Source: Brevibacterium picturae (GTDB lineage Bacteria > Actinomycetota > Actinomycetes > Actinomycetales > Brevibacteriaceae). From it: a DNA stretch of 64,000 nucleotides. The translations under genes were made by a program, and so were the position numbers. The stretch spans positions 868,001 to 932,000 of the forward strand of contig NZ_LT629739.1 in the NCBI RefSeq assembly GCF_900105045.1, given 5' to 3'. The notes under the pieces were generated by a model. That model saw only the letters and a program-made list of their open reading frames with translations. It made no database searches and was not told the DNA's origin. How positions within the stretch are numbered: position 1 is the stretch's first letter; each line of letters opens with the position of its first letter. Shown one piece after another: positions 43,980-53,746 of the stretch.

Positions 43980-45050
43980 CTACCTCTCGTCCTGCGCAGG
44001 CACGACGACTTTGCGGATGATGATCATTCCCGAGGCGGCCACGGGCACAGCGACCACGGCCCCGAGGACTCCGCCCAGGGTGCCGCCGGCGATGGCCGCG
44101 ATGATGACGAGCGCACCGGGCACATTGACCGCGGTCTTCATGATGCGGGGGCTGAGCAGGTACGCCTCCACCTGCATGTACACGAGGTAGTAGATGCCGA
44201 CGGCGATCCCCAGCCCCGGAGAGACCATGAGGCAGGATCCGGTGATGATGATCGCACCGGTGATCGGGCCGACGAGTGGGATGAGTGAGGCGAGGAACGC
44301 GATGAACGCCAACAGCGCCGGCAGCGGGGCACCGATGATGGTGAGGAAGATCGCCGAGCACACGCCGTTGACGATGCCCAAGGACACCTGACCCAGAACG
44401 TAGCGTCCGATGGATCGGGTGACTTCCTCGGTGACGGATTCGACGGTCGGTCGGGAGCTCGCAGCGACGAGGGAGAGCATGGCCGACTTGATCGTCGGCA
44501 TCGTCACGGCGAAGTAGATGGTGAGGATGACGACGATGACGACGCCGGCGAGGAAGCTGATAATGCCGGCTCCGATGGACACGACCCCGCCGCCCAGCGA
44601 CACCACGTTCTTCGGGTCGGATGCCCACTCGCCGAGGTTGGCGAAGATCTTGTCGAGATCGACCGCTCCGGTGAATCTCTGTTCGAGGTCGGCGACCCAC
44701 CCTGTGGCCGCCAGGCTCGCGACGATGTCCGGAAGATCACCGATGAACTGCTGGATCTGGCTGATGACGGCAGGGGCGATGAGCAGCACAGCACCCGCGA
44801 CGATGGCGAGGAAGGCCAGAACGACGAGGACGACCGACAGGGACCGGGGCAGCCTGCGCTCGACCAGCCACAGCACGATCGGTTCGAGTCCGAGCGCGAG
44901 GAACAGGGCCAGACCGATGTAGATGATGACGGTCGCCACGGACTGCAGGGCCGTGATCAGCCCGAATGCGAGTCCCACACCGAGCGTTCCGGTGAAGCCG
45001 ACCCGGAATGCGCTGTTGAGAGTCAGCGATTTTCCCTGCCCTTTGCCCAT
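43980..45050 (-). CDS. AI-2E family transporter
   Basis: 356 residues, seven or eight membrane spans. Family motifs: LALGLEPIVLWLVERRLPRSLSVVLV, the long amphipathic middle, and the C-terminal ALLAFIAFLASLIPLVGPITGAIIITG...MKTAVNVPGALVIIAAIAGGTLGGVLGAVVAVPVAA. Family members include AI-2 exporters and Na+(Li+)/H+ antiporters. ATG 45050 has CAAAGGGCAGGG upstream. Confidence 0.85.
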   Translation of the reverse strand: MGKGQGKSLTLNSAFRVGFTGTLGVGLAFGLITALQSVATVIIYIGLALFLALGLEPIVLWLVERRLPRSLSVVLVVLAFLAIVAGAVLLIAPAVISQIQQFIGDLPDIVASLAATGWVADLEQRFTGAVDLDKIFANLGEWASDPKNVVSLGGGVVSIGAGIISFLAGVVIVVILTIYFAVTMPTIKSAMLSLVAASSRPTVESVTEEVTRSIGRYVLGQVSLGIVNGVCSAIFLTIIGAPLPALLAFIAFLASLIPLVGPITGAIIITGSCLMVSPGLGIAVGIYYLVYMQVEAYLLSPRIMKTAVNVPGALVIIAAIAGGTLGGVLGAVVAVPVAASGMIIIRKVVVPAQDER

Positions 45051-45157
45051 GGTGACAAGTGTAACCAGCGACCATGCGCTTCAGCGTGTTCACGCGTTAG
45101 GATCGAGGGCGAGACCTGGCACAATCCTTCAACCGTGTAGAAAGTGGTACGTCGACG

Positions 45158-47734
45158 ATGAGCTCCGATCCGAACAGCATCGATGTCTGGGAGGCCTTCC
45201 TCGACCCACAGGGCGACTTCTCACTGCCCGATTTCTCCGCGGTCACTCCGGCATCACTGATCGCTGCGGTCAGGGCGGCCACCGACTTCGCGCGATCCGA
45301 GGTCGAAGACATCATCGGTGATGAGAACGAGCCGACGTTCGTGTCGACAACCGTGCGCTTCGAATCCGCGACCATTCCCATGGCCCGCATCTCGGCCGTG
45401 GTGAGCGCCGTGGAGTCGAATCATCTCCGTCCCGAACTCGCCGATGCCGTCGCCGAGGTGTGGGATCGTCTGTCCGCGGCACGGACCCGGATCTTCCTCG
45501 ACGTCGATCTCTTCCACCGCATCGAACAGGTCCCTTCCAGCGATCTCAACCCCGAGGACAAACGTCAGCAGGAGCTCACGGTCGAGGAATTCGTGCGTGC
45601 GGGAGCCCGCCTCGGCGAAGAAGAACGCGAGCAGATGTCCACGATCGCGGCCGAACTCACGACCCTGGCGACCTCCTTCTCCCGGGCACTGCAGAAAGAC
45701 ACCCGGGATCTCGCAGTCCACCTCCGCGACGCGCAGCAGCTGGCCGGGATGAGCGAGGACCAGGTCGCCGCCGCCGCGAACCGGGCCGCCGAACGTGGCA
45801 CGGACGGGTATCTGCTGCCACTGAACAACTTCACTCAGCAGCTCGTCCTCGAATCCCTGGAATCCGCCGAGACCCGCAGACTGGTGCTCGACAATTCGAC
45901 CTCGCGCGGGGCTCGAGGCGGCGAAGGCGACACCCGTACCCAGGTGGCCGACACCACGGCGCTGCGAGCGCTGCAGGCGAAACTGCTGGGATACCCCTCG
46001 TACTCATCATTCGCAGTCGACAACCAGACCGCCGGCGGACCGGATGCAGCCGCGGACATCGTCTCCTCACTCATCGCCCCGGCCAACGCTCAGCTGTCGA
46101 CGGAGCTGGCGCAGGTCAAGGACCGCTACGGCCTGAATGATGTCGCCCCCGAGGATGTCAAGCACCAGCTCGCGCGATACCGGGCGGATGAGTTCGGCAT
46201 CGATGCCGACGAGGTGGCCAAGTACTTCGAGTTCGACACTGTCCTCAATGAGGGCGTCTTCCGCGCCGCAACGGGCCTCTACGGAATCACCTTCGCCCCG
46301 CGTGAGTCAGTCATCGGCTGGCACGAAGATGTTCGCTCCTTCGAGGTCACGGACACCAACGAACGCACCCTGGGACTCATCCTCCTCGACCCGTATTCCC
46401 GGGACACGAAGCGCGGCGGTGCCTGGATGGGCGAGTTGGTCACGAGTTCACGACTGACCGGGCACCTGCCCGTCGTCACCCTCTCACTCAACCTGGCCAA
46501 ACCCGGCGAGGGCCGACCGACGCTGCTCAACCCCACCGAGCTCAACACCTTCTTCCACGAATTCGGCCACGTCCTCCACGGCCTGTTCGCCAACTCGACC
46601 TACCCGTCGACCGCCGGCACCGCCGTTCCACGCGACTACGTGGAGTTCCCATCCCAGCTCAATGAGATGTGGCGCTTCCACCCGCAGGTCCTCCCCCACT
46701 ACGCCAAACACGTCGACACAGGCGAGCCGATGCCAGAGTCGCTGGTCACAGCCCTTATCGAGAGCGAGAAGTTCGGGCAGGGATTCGACACGACCGAATA
46801 CCTGGCTGCGGCCATGCTCGACCTGTCGTGGCATTCCCTTGAAGCCGGTGAACACATCACCGACGTCCTCTCCTTCGAATCCGAGGTCCTCGCCGCTGCC
46901 GGGTTCACCACTCTCGTTCCGCCCCGCTATCGCACCACCTACTTCGGCCACATCTTCGCCTCAGGCTATGCCGCCGGCTACTACTCCTACCTCTATTCGG
47001 AGGTCATTGCAGCCTGGGTCAGCGAATGGTTCGAAGCTCAAGGCGGACTCAACCGTGAGGCCGGCGATGCCTTCCGCGAAGCGATACTGGCCCCCGGCTT
47101 CTCCATCGATCCGATGAGCGCGATCGAACGCTTCTTCGGCACACGCCCCGATGTGGCGCCGCTGCTGCGCCGCCGCGGACTGGCGGAGCCGGTGGAGGAA
47201 TCGGTCGAAGCCGTCGAAGAGCCCACCGAGGCCGAAGCCGTCGAACCGCAGGAACACCGCAACCATGCTGAGGTCGCCAAGGTCCTCGAGGCGAATGGAA
47301 TCGAGCCGCAGATCAGACTGTTCACCGATGCCACGCCCACGGCAGCCTCGGCGGCGGAGAAGGTCGGTGTCGAGGTCGGCGCGATCGCCAACAGCCTGAT
47401 CTTCTCCGCTGAGGGCGAACCGGTGCTCATCATGACCTCCGGTCGCCACCGCGTGGACACGGACTTCGTGGCCGGACTCATCGGGCTGAGCTCCCTCGAT
47501 CGGGCCGATAAGGATCTGGTGCGCACCGCGACGGGGCAGATCATCGGCGGGGTCGCCCCATGCGGGCATCCGCAGCCGATCCCCACGTATGTCGACGTGG
47601 CGCTGAAGGACTATCCTGTTCTCTGGGCTGCGGCCGGCACACCGAACTCGATGATGCCGCTGACGTATGAGCAGCTGCTGGCGATCACCGGAGGGAAGGA
47701 AATCACTGTTGTCGAAGAAGGTGCCGAAACCTGA
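45158..47734 (+). CDS. M3 oligopeptidase fused to YbaK-type aminoacyl-tRNA deacylase
   Basis: 858 residues. Residues 1-675 form a full M3 thimet-oligopeptidase-like zinc peptidase with the active site TFFHEFGHVLHGL (H467, E468, H471). An acidic linker (about 676-702, AEPVEESVEAVEEPTEAEAVEPQ) joins a C-terminal YbaK/ProX editing domain (about 703-850): NHAEVAKVLEANGIEPQ, IANSLIFS...EPVLIMTSGRHRVD, IIGGVAPCGHPQPIP. Both domains look intact and in frame. Proteolysis of cytoplasmic peptides plus removal of mis-charged Cys/Ala from tRNAPro would be joined in one protein. Confidence 0.85.
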   Translation: MSSDPNSIDVWEAFLDPQGDFSLPDFSAVTPASLIAAVRAATDFARSEVEDIIGDENEPTFVSTTVRFESATIPMARISAVVSAVESNHLRPELADAVAEVWDRLSAARTRIFLDVDLFHRIEQVPSSDLNPEDKRQQELTVEEFVRAGARLGEEEREQMSTIAAELTTLATSFSRALQKDTRDLAVHLRDAQQLAGMSEDQVAAAANRAAERGTDGYLLPLNNFTQQLVLESLESAETRRLVLDNSTSRGARGGEGDTRTQVADTTALRALQAKLLGYPSYSSFAVDNQTAGGPDAAADIVSSLIAPANAQLSTELAQVKDRYGLNDVAPEDVKHQLARYRADEFGIDADEVAKYFEFDTVLNEGVFRAATGLYGITFAPRESVIGWHEDVRSFEVTDTNERTLGLILLDPYSRDTKRGGAWMGELVTSSRLTGHLPVVTLSLNLAKPGEGRPTLLNPTELNTFFHEFGHVLHGLFANSTYPSTAGTAVPRDYVEFPSQLNEMWRFHPQVLPHYAKHVDTGEPMPESLVTALIESEKFGQGFDTTEYLAAAMLDLSWHSLEAGEHITDVLSFESEVLAAAGFTTLVPPRYRTTYFGHIFASGYAAGYYSYLYSEVIAAWVSEWFEAQGGLNREAGDAFREAILAPGFSIDPMSAIERFFGTRPDVAPLLRRRGLAEPVEESVEAVEEPTEAEAVEPQEHRNHAEVAKVLEANGIEPQIRLFTDATPTAASAAEKVGVEVGAIANSLIFSAEGEPVLIMTSGRHRVDTDFVAGLIGLSSLDRADKDLVRTATGQIIGGVAPCGHPQPIPTYVDVALKDYPVLWAAAGTPNSMMPLTYEQLLAITGGKEITVVEEGAET

Positions 47735-48461
47735 GGGCTCGGACGAGCCGAGCACTGGAGGCCCGGAGGCGCTGAGCGCTGCGGGCAGATTGGCGGCCTT
47801 CGCCTCCTCCCGAGGACGCTACTATGCGGTGATTCTGGCCGTGTTCTCTGCGGTGCTCATCATCTCCAACATCTCCGCGACGAAGGTCATCGGCTTCGGA
47901 CCCATCGTCACCGACGGCGGTGCATTCCTGTTTCCCATCGCCTACATCCTCGGCGATGTGATCAGCGAGGTCTACGGTTTCAAAGCCGCCCGCAAGGCCG
48001 TCATCACCGGTTTCGGACTCCAGATCCTGGCGACTCTCGTGTTCTGGCTCGTCCTCATCTCACCCCCGGGACCCGGCTATGAGAACCAGGACGCCTTCGC
48101 CGCCGTCCTCGGCTTCTACCCGCGCATCGTCGCCGCGTCCTTAGTCGGCTACTTCTTCGGCCAGCTGCTGAACTCGTATGTGCTCGTGGCTGTGAAGAAG
48201 CGCATGGGCGAACAGAAGCTGTGGGTCCGCCTGCTCACCTCTACCGGGGTCGGAGAGTTCGTCGACACTCTGCTGTTCTGCGTCATCGCCTTCGCCGGGG
48301 TCATCCCCGGACTCGATTTCATCAACTACATCGTCTTCGGCTTCGTCTACAAGGTCGCCGTCGAAGTCATCCTCATGCCCGTCACCTACCGGGTGATCAA
48401 GCTGGTGAAGAAGCACGAACCCAGCTACGAGCTGCCCGGTAGCGGCGCGGAGACGCACTGA
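47709..48461 (+). CDS. Queuosine precursor transporter (YhhQ/VUT family)
   Basis: About 250 residues with six membrane spans: YYAVILAVFSAVLIISNISATKVIGFG, GGAFLFPIAYILGDVISEVYGFKAARKAVITGF, VGYFFGQLLNSYVLVAVKKRMG, DTLLFCVIAFAGVIPG. YhhQ imports preQ0/preQ1 or queuine. TTG 47709 is the likely start (GGAGGG upstream) inside the end of the M3-YbaK gene. Convergent with tgt, which uses the imported base. Confidence 0.85.
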   Translation: MSKKVPKPEGSDEPSTGGPEALSAAGRLAAFASSRGRYYAVILAVFSAVLIISNISATKVIGFGPIVTDGGAFLFPIAYILGDVISEVYGFKAARKAVITGFGLQILATLVFWLVLISPPGPGYENQDAFAAVLGFYPRIVAASLVGYFFGQLLNSYVLVAVKKRMGEQKLWVRLLTSTGVGEFVDTLLFCVIAFAGVIPGLDFINYIVFGFVYKVAVEVILMPVTYRVIKLVKKHEPSYELPGSGAETH

Positions 48462-48782
48462 CCGCAACGGCGCTGGTTACGGGGCGAAGTGACCGCAGTC
48501 TCCCGCGAAAACAGGGTCGGCGGGGGACCGTCGCAGGGCGCGGAGTTTTGCAGAGCAGGTCTCGCTCGGTCAACGCTCAGGTCGAGTATGTCGTCACCGG
48601 CGACGACATACTCAGCGTTCCCGACGATCGAGGCGGTCGCTCACGCGTGACTGCGCGCGACCGATCACGTCTAGTGCACTCCCCGATCACGTTTAGTGCA
48701 GTGAGCCTGTTTGCGAACTGCTCTACTGCGCTAAAAGTGATCAGGATGAGACCCGATCGGGGCGGCGCGATCGTTGCTGCGC
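48462..48782. repeat. Intergenic region with hairpin and three copies of a 16-18-bp motif
   Basis: 321 bp without a gene. A perfect 12-bp hairpin GAGTATGTCGTC/GACGACATACTC lies at 48584-48613. The motif GATCACGTYTAGTGCA occurs at 48663-48678 and 48685-48700. A third, inverted, copy at 48725-48742 forms 18-bp arms (16 of 18 matching) with the second. The copies are 22 bp apart. No promoter is clear. Confidence 0.6.
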
Positions 48783-50093
<1,311 letters not shown>

Positions 50094-51047
50094 ATGTCGA
50101 CAACCTTCATCCAGATGCTCCAGGCCGCTGTGCGCTCGGGCCAGCCCATCATCATCGACGGCGGTTTGGGCACCGCGCTCGAATCCCGCGGCATCGATCT
50201 GCGCCACGAACTGTGGTCCGCATCCCTGCTGCGCGATGCTCCGGATACGCTGGCCGAGGTGCACGCCGACTTCATCCGCTCCGGTGCCCGAATCGTCACG
50301 ACCGCCAGTTACCAGGCGACTCCGCTGGGCTTCGAGCGGACATCGATATCCGCCGAGGAGGGCCGACGCCTCATCGAGCGCAGCGTTGAGGTCGCGGCCG
50401 AGGCTGCCGCCGCGGTCGCTGCCGAACCAACCGACGTGGAGTCTGTGGACACCGCGCTCGTGGCCGGGTCCGTCGGCCCCTATGGGGCTGCGTTGGGCGA
50501 TGGCTCCGAATACACGGGCGACTATCACCTCGGCGAAGAGGAGTTCGCGAACTTCCACCGTCCTCGCATCGAAGCCCTGGTCAGCGCCGGTGCCGATCTG
50601 CTGGCCATCGAGACGCAGCCCAGCCTGGCAGAAATCAAAGTGCTCGCCGGCCTTGCCGAAGAGTTCGACGTTCCCGCGTGGCTGAGTGTGACTCTCTCGG
50701 ACACTCACCATCTGGCCGATGGCTCCTCCCTCGCCGAAGTCGTCGAGGCTATCGCCGGCACCACGATGATCCGCGCGATCGGCGTCAACTGCGTTCGCCC
50801 ATCTTTGGTCGAAGGGGCACTGCGGACCTTCGCCCAGCACACCGATCTGCCGCTGATCGCCTATCCCAATTCGGGCGAGAGCTACGACGCGACAGCGATG
50901 GAATGGCAGTCTGGCCCGCACTTCGATGCGAGCCCGGTGACCATCGCCGCCTGGAGAAATGCCGGTGCCCGCATCATCGGCGGCTGCTGCCGGACGACAC
51001 CCGAGGACATCGCCGGACTCGCAGCAGCGGTGACCGCCTCAGCGTGA
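50094..51047 (+). CDS. mmuM: Homocysteine S-methyltransferase
   Basis: 317 residues. Transfers methyl from S-methylmethionine or S-adenosylmethionine to homocysteine. Pfam S-methyl_trans motifs: ILDGGLGTALESRG-like start, ASYQAT and GSVGPYGAALGDGSEYTGDY. The zinc cysteines are in IGVNCVRP and GGCCRTTPEDI. Usual length. It has a leaderless start shared with tgt. Cobalamin- and folate-independent. Confidence 0.9.
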   Translation: MSTTFIQMLQAAVRSGQPIIIDGGLGTALESRGIDLRHELWSASLLRDAPDTLAEVHADFIRSGARIVTTASYQATPLGFERTSISAEEGRRLIERSVEVAAEAAAAVAAEPTDVESVDTALVAGSVGPYGAALGDGSEYTGDYHLGEEEFANFHRPRIEALVSAGADLLAIETQPSLAEIKVLAGLAEEFDVPAWLSVTLSDTHHLADGSSLAEVVEAIAGTTMIRAIGVNCVRPSLVEGALRTFAQHTDLPLIAYPNSGESYDATAMEWQSGPHFDASPVTIAAWRNAGARIIGGCCRTTPEDIAGLAAAVTASA

Positions 51048-51053
51048 CCGGGC

Positions 51054-52454
51054 TCAGCCGAACATCTTCCCCGGGTTGAGGATCCCCAAGGGATCGAGAG
51101 CTTCCTTGATCTTCTGGTGCATCAGCGTCGCGCCGGCGTCGAGCTCGTGCCCGAGCCACTCGCGTTTGAGGAAGCCGACACCGTGCTCGCCCGTGATCGT
51201 GCCGCCGAGGTCGAGGCCCAACTGCATGATCGCCGCGAAAGCCTCCTGCGCCTGCGCCACCTGGGATTCGTCGCCGGCGTCGAAGATCACGGAGGGGTGC
51301 ATGTTCCCGTCACCGGCATGACCGGCGGTGGCGATCTCGACGTCGAATTCGGTCGCGATGGCGCGCAGCTTCTCGAAGAAGTCTCCGAGCGCCGAGCGCG
51401 GCACGCAGACGTCGTCGACGAGCTCTCCGCCCCCGCGCTCATTGGCGTACTTCTCCATCGCCGGGGCCACGGCACGACGGGCCGCAACGAGCAGTTCGGA
51501 GTCGGCCGGGTCATCGGAGACGAAGACCTCGGTGCCGCCATTGGCCTCGGCGATGCGTTGAAAGGCTTCGAGCTCTTCTACTGCTCCGGCGCCCGACGCA
51601 TTCGACTGCACCAGCAGCAGGGCACCGACATCGTCGGGCAGGCCGAAATCACCGTAGGCATTGATCATCGCCACGCTCGGCCCGTCGATGAGTTCGAGCA
51701 GCGACGGGGCGGCTCCGGATCCCATGTACTCGGTGACCGTGCGTCCGGCCGAGGCCGTGTCGGGGAAGATCCCGACGGCGGTGATCGGCGGGGGCAGTGC
51801 CGGTTTGAGGGCCAGCGTCACCTCGACGATGGTGCCCAGAGTGCCCTCGGAGCCGACGAGGAGGGCCGCCAGGTCGAGTCCCGCGACGCCTTTCGCGGTG
51901 GCTGTGCCCAGCTTCGTCACGGTGCCGTCGGCGAGCACCACGGTCATGGCGCGCACGTAGTCCTTGGTCACTCCGTACTTCACGCAGCACATTCCGCCCG
52001 CGTTCGTGGCGACATTGCCGCCGATCGTCGAGATCGCGACCGAGCCGGGGTCGGGAGGGTAGGACAGTGCGTGCTCGGCCAATGCCGCCTTGAGGTCCTG
52101 GTTGATGACTCCGGGCTGGACTCGGCACGTCTGGTTGACGGGGTCGATGGCGACGATCTCGTCCATCGCAGCGACGTTGAGCAGCAGACAGCCGTCGATC
52201 GCATTCGCCGCTCCGGACAGCCCGGTCCGCGCACCCTGCGTGACGACGGGGACGCGGTGTTCGGTGGCGAAGGCCATGACGGCCACGACGTCGTCGACCG
52301 ATCGTGCTCTGACCAGGGCGAGCGCTTGCCCGGCGGGGCAGAACAGGGCCTTATCGGAGGCGTAGGCGTCGATGACGTCCCGGTCCGTGACCAAAGATCC
52401 GGCGCTCAGCTGCGCTTCGAGATCCTGCGTCGGAGCCTGCACCGTCGTGCTCAT
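51054..52454 (-). CDS. FAD-linked oxidase (GlcD/D-2-hydroxyacid dehydrogenase type)
   Basis: 466 residues. FAD-binding PCMH domain PVVTQGARTGLSGAANAIDG and DPGSVAISTIGGNVATNAGGM. C-terminal oxidase domain ATAGHAGDGNMHPSVIFD and LGGTITGEHGVGFLKREWL. Oxidises glycolate or D-lactate to glyoxylate or pyruvate. Its start overlaps the previous stop by four bases (ATGA), so it is coupled to the aminotransferase. No GlcE/GlcF subunits are nearby. Confidence 0.9.
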   Translation of the reverse strand: MSTTVQAPTQDLEAQLSAGSLVTDRDVIDAYASDKALFCPAGQALALVRARSVDDVVAVMAFATEHRVPVVTQGARTGLSGAANAIDGCLLLNVAAMDEIVAIDPVNQTCRVQPGVINQDLKAALAEHALSYPPDPGSVAISTIGGNVATNAGGMCCVKYGVTKDYVRAMTVVLADGTVTKLGTATAKGVAGLDLAALLVGSEGTLGTIVEVTLALKPALPPPITAVGIFPDTASAGRTVTEYMGSGAAPSLLELIDGPSVAMINAYGDFGLPDDVGALLLVQSNASGAGAVEELEAFQRIAEANGGTEVFVSDDPADSELLVAARRAVAPAMEKYANERGGGELVDDVCVPRSALGDFFEKLRAIATEFDVEIATAGHAGDGNMHPSVIFDAGDESQVAQAQEAFAAIMQLGLDLGGTITGEHGVGFLKREWLGHELDAGATLMHQKIKEALDPLGILNPGKMFG

Positions 52455-53536
52455 GCGGTCCTGGACTCCATGAACGCCGTCGCCACCTCGCGCACCCGAT
52501 CAAGCGCCTCATCGGGCCCGACGCTGATGCGCACGCCCCCACTCAGACGCCTGATGGCCACGGCCTGCGCGGCGCAGGCCTCCTCGAAGGCCTGCGCGTC
52601 TTCGTCGCCGAGGCTGACCCACACATAGTTGCCCTGCGAATCGGAGACGGTCAGGCCCGCATCGCGCAGGTCCTGTTCGAACTGGTCACGGGTCGATGCG
52701 ACTTCCTTGGCACGGACGAGGACTTCATCGTTGCGCGACAGCGATTCCACGGCCGCGACCTGGGCCGCCGAGGTGACGCTGAACGGTGCGATCACCTGGC
52801 GCAGTGCGGTTGCAATGGTCGGATCGGCGACGCCGAAGCCCACGCGCAATCCGGCCAGACCGTGTGCTTTGGAGAAGGTCCGTGCCAGCACCAGATTCGG
52901 GAACTTCCGGTACGCCGCCATCCCATCGACCACCTCGGCGTCGGTGGCGAATTCGAAATATGCTTCGTCGAGGACGACGATGACCTCGGCCGGGACCTCT
53001 GCCATGAAGCCGTCGAGCTCCACCGTCGAGACCGACGGTCCGGTCGGATTGTTCGGCGAACACAGCAGGATGAGACGAGTCGTATCGTCGATGGCGGCAA
53101 CCAGACCCTGGAAGTCATGGCGGCCGTCTTCGAGCAGCGGCACGGGACGCTTCTGCGCACCACGCGCCGAGGCGAGGATCGGGTACATCTCGAACGAAGG
53201 CCACGGGTAGACGACGGAGGTTCCGGCCTCGAGGGTGATGTTCGTCAGTGCGGACAGGATCTCCGAGGCACCGGCACCGGGCACGATCTCGGAGGCATCG
53301 ACATCGAGGTGGGCCGCGAGGTCGGCAACCAGCTTCGTCGACTTCGGGTCGGGATAGTTCGCGGGCACCTGCCCGGCCTCTGCGATCGCGTCGACCACAC
53401 CCGGCAGCGGCGCCAGGTGGTTCTCGTTCGAGGACAGTTTGTAGGGTTTCAGACCCGGCGCGGTGGTCGGGGGCTTGCCCGGTACGTAGGGCGGGAACTC
53501 GGCCAGGGCATCACGAAGAAGGAAGCGATTCGACAT
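52451..53536 (-). CDS. PLP aminotransferase (HisC2/Pat type)
   Basis: 361 residues. Fold-type I aminotransferase: KLSSNENHLAPLP, GAGASEILSALTNI, SPNNPTGP, DEAYFEFA, and the PLP lysine in LARTFSKAHGLAGLRVGFGV. The length and the N-terminal YVPGKPPTTAPGLKPYKLSSNE match histidinol-phosphate or aromatic aminotransferases of actinobacteria. Without the his operon nearby, an aromatic-acid role (Pat) is as likely as HisC. ATG 53536. Confidence 0.88.
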   Translation of the reverse strand: MSNRFLLRDALAEFPPYVPGKPPTTAPGLKPYKLSSNENHLAPLPGVVDAIAEAGQVPANYPDPKSTKLVADLAAHLDVDASEIVPGAGASEILSALTNITLEAGTSVVYPWPSFEMYPILASARGAQKRPVPLLEDGRHDFQGLVAAIDDTTRLILLCSPNNPTGPSVSTVELDGFMAEVPAEVIVVLDEAYFEFATDAEVVDGMAAYRKFPNLVLARTFSKAHGLAGLRVGFGVADPTIATALRQVIAPFSVTSAAQVAAVESLSRNDEVLVRAKEVASTRDQFEQDLRDAGLTVSDSQGNYVWVSLGDEDAQAFEEACAAQAVAIRRLSGGVRISVGPDEALDRVREVATAFMESRTA

Positions 53537-53746
53537 GTGCCCATATTTGCACACCCTGTGGCCGACGACACAAGGTGTCCACCGGCTAAACGTCCGAATG
53601 GTCGGAAAATGCGCCTGACTGCGGACGAACATCCGCTGTGAGAATCATCGCACGGCCATTCCGGGCCCCCTCCCGGGTTACTGGTTCGCCTGACGTGGAG
53701 AGTAGTCTGAGAGTCGAATACGTAGTCGCTTAGTCATTGACGAGGA

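Noticed and set aside
51117-52628. Long plus-strand frame opposite the FAD oxidase and aminotransferase
   Set aside because: Spans two coupled real genes on the other strand and has no motif.
52451-53536. Assignment as histidinol-phosphate aminotransferase in a his operon
   Set aside because: No other histidine gene is nearby, so the symbol hisC would be over-specific.
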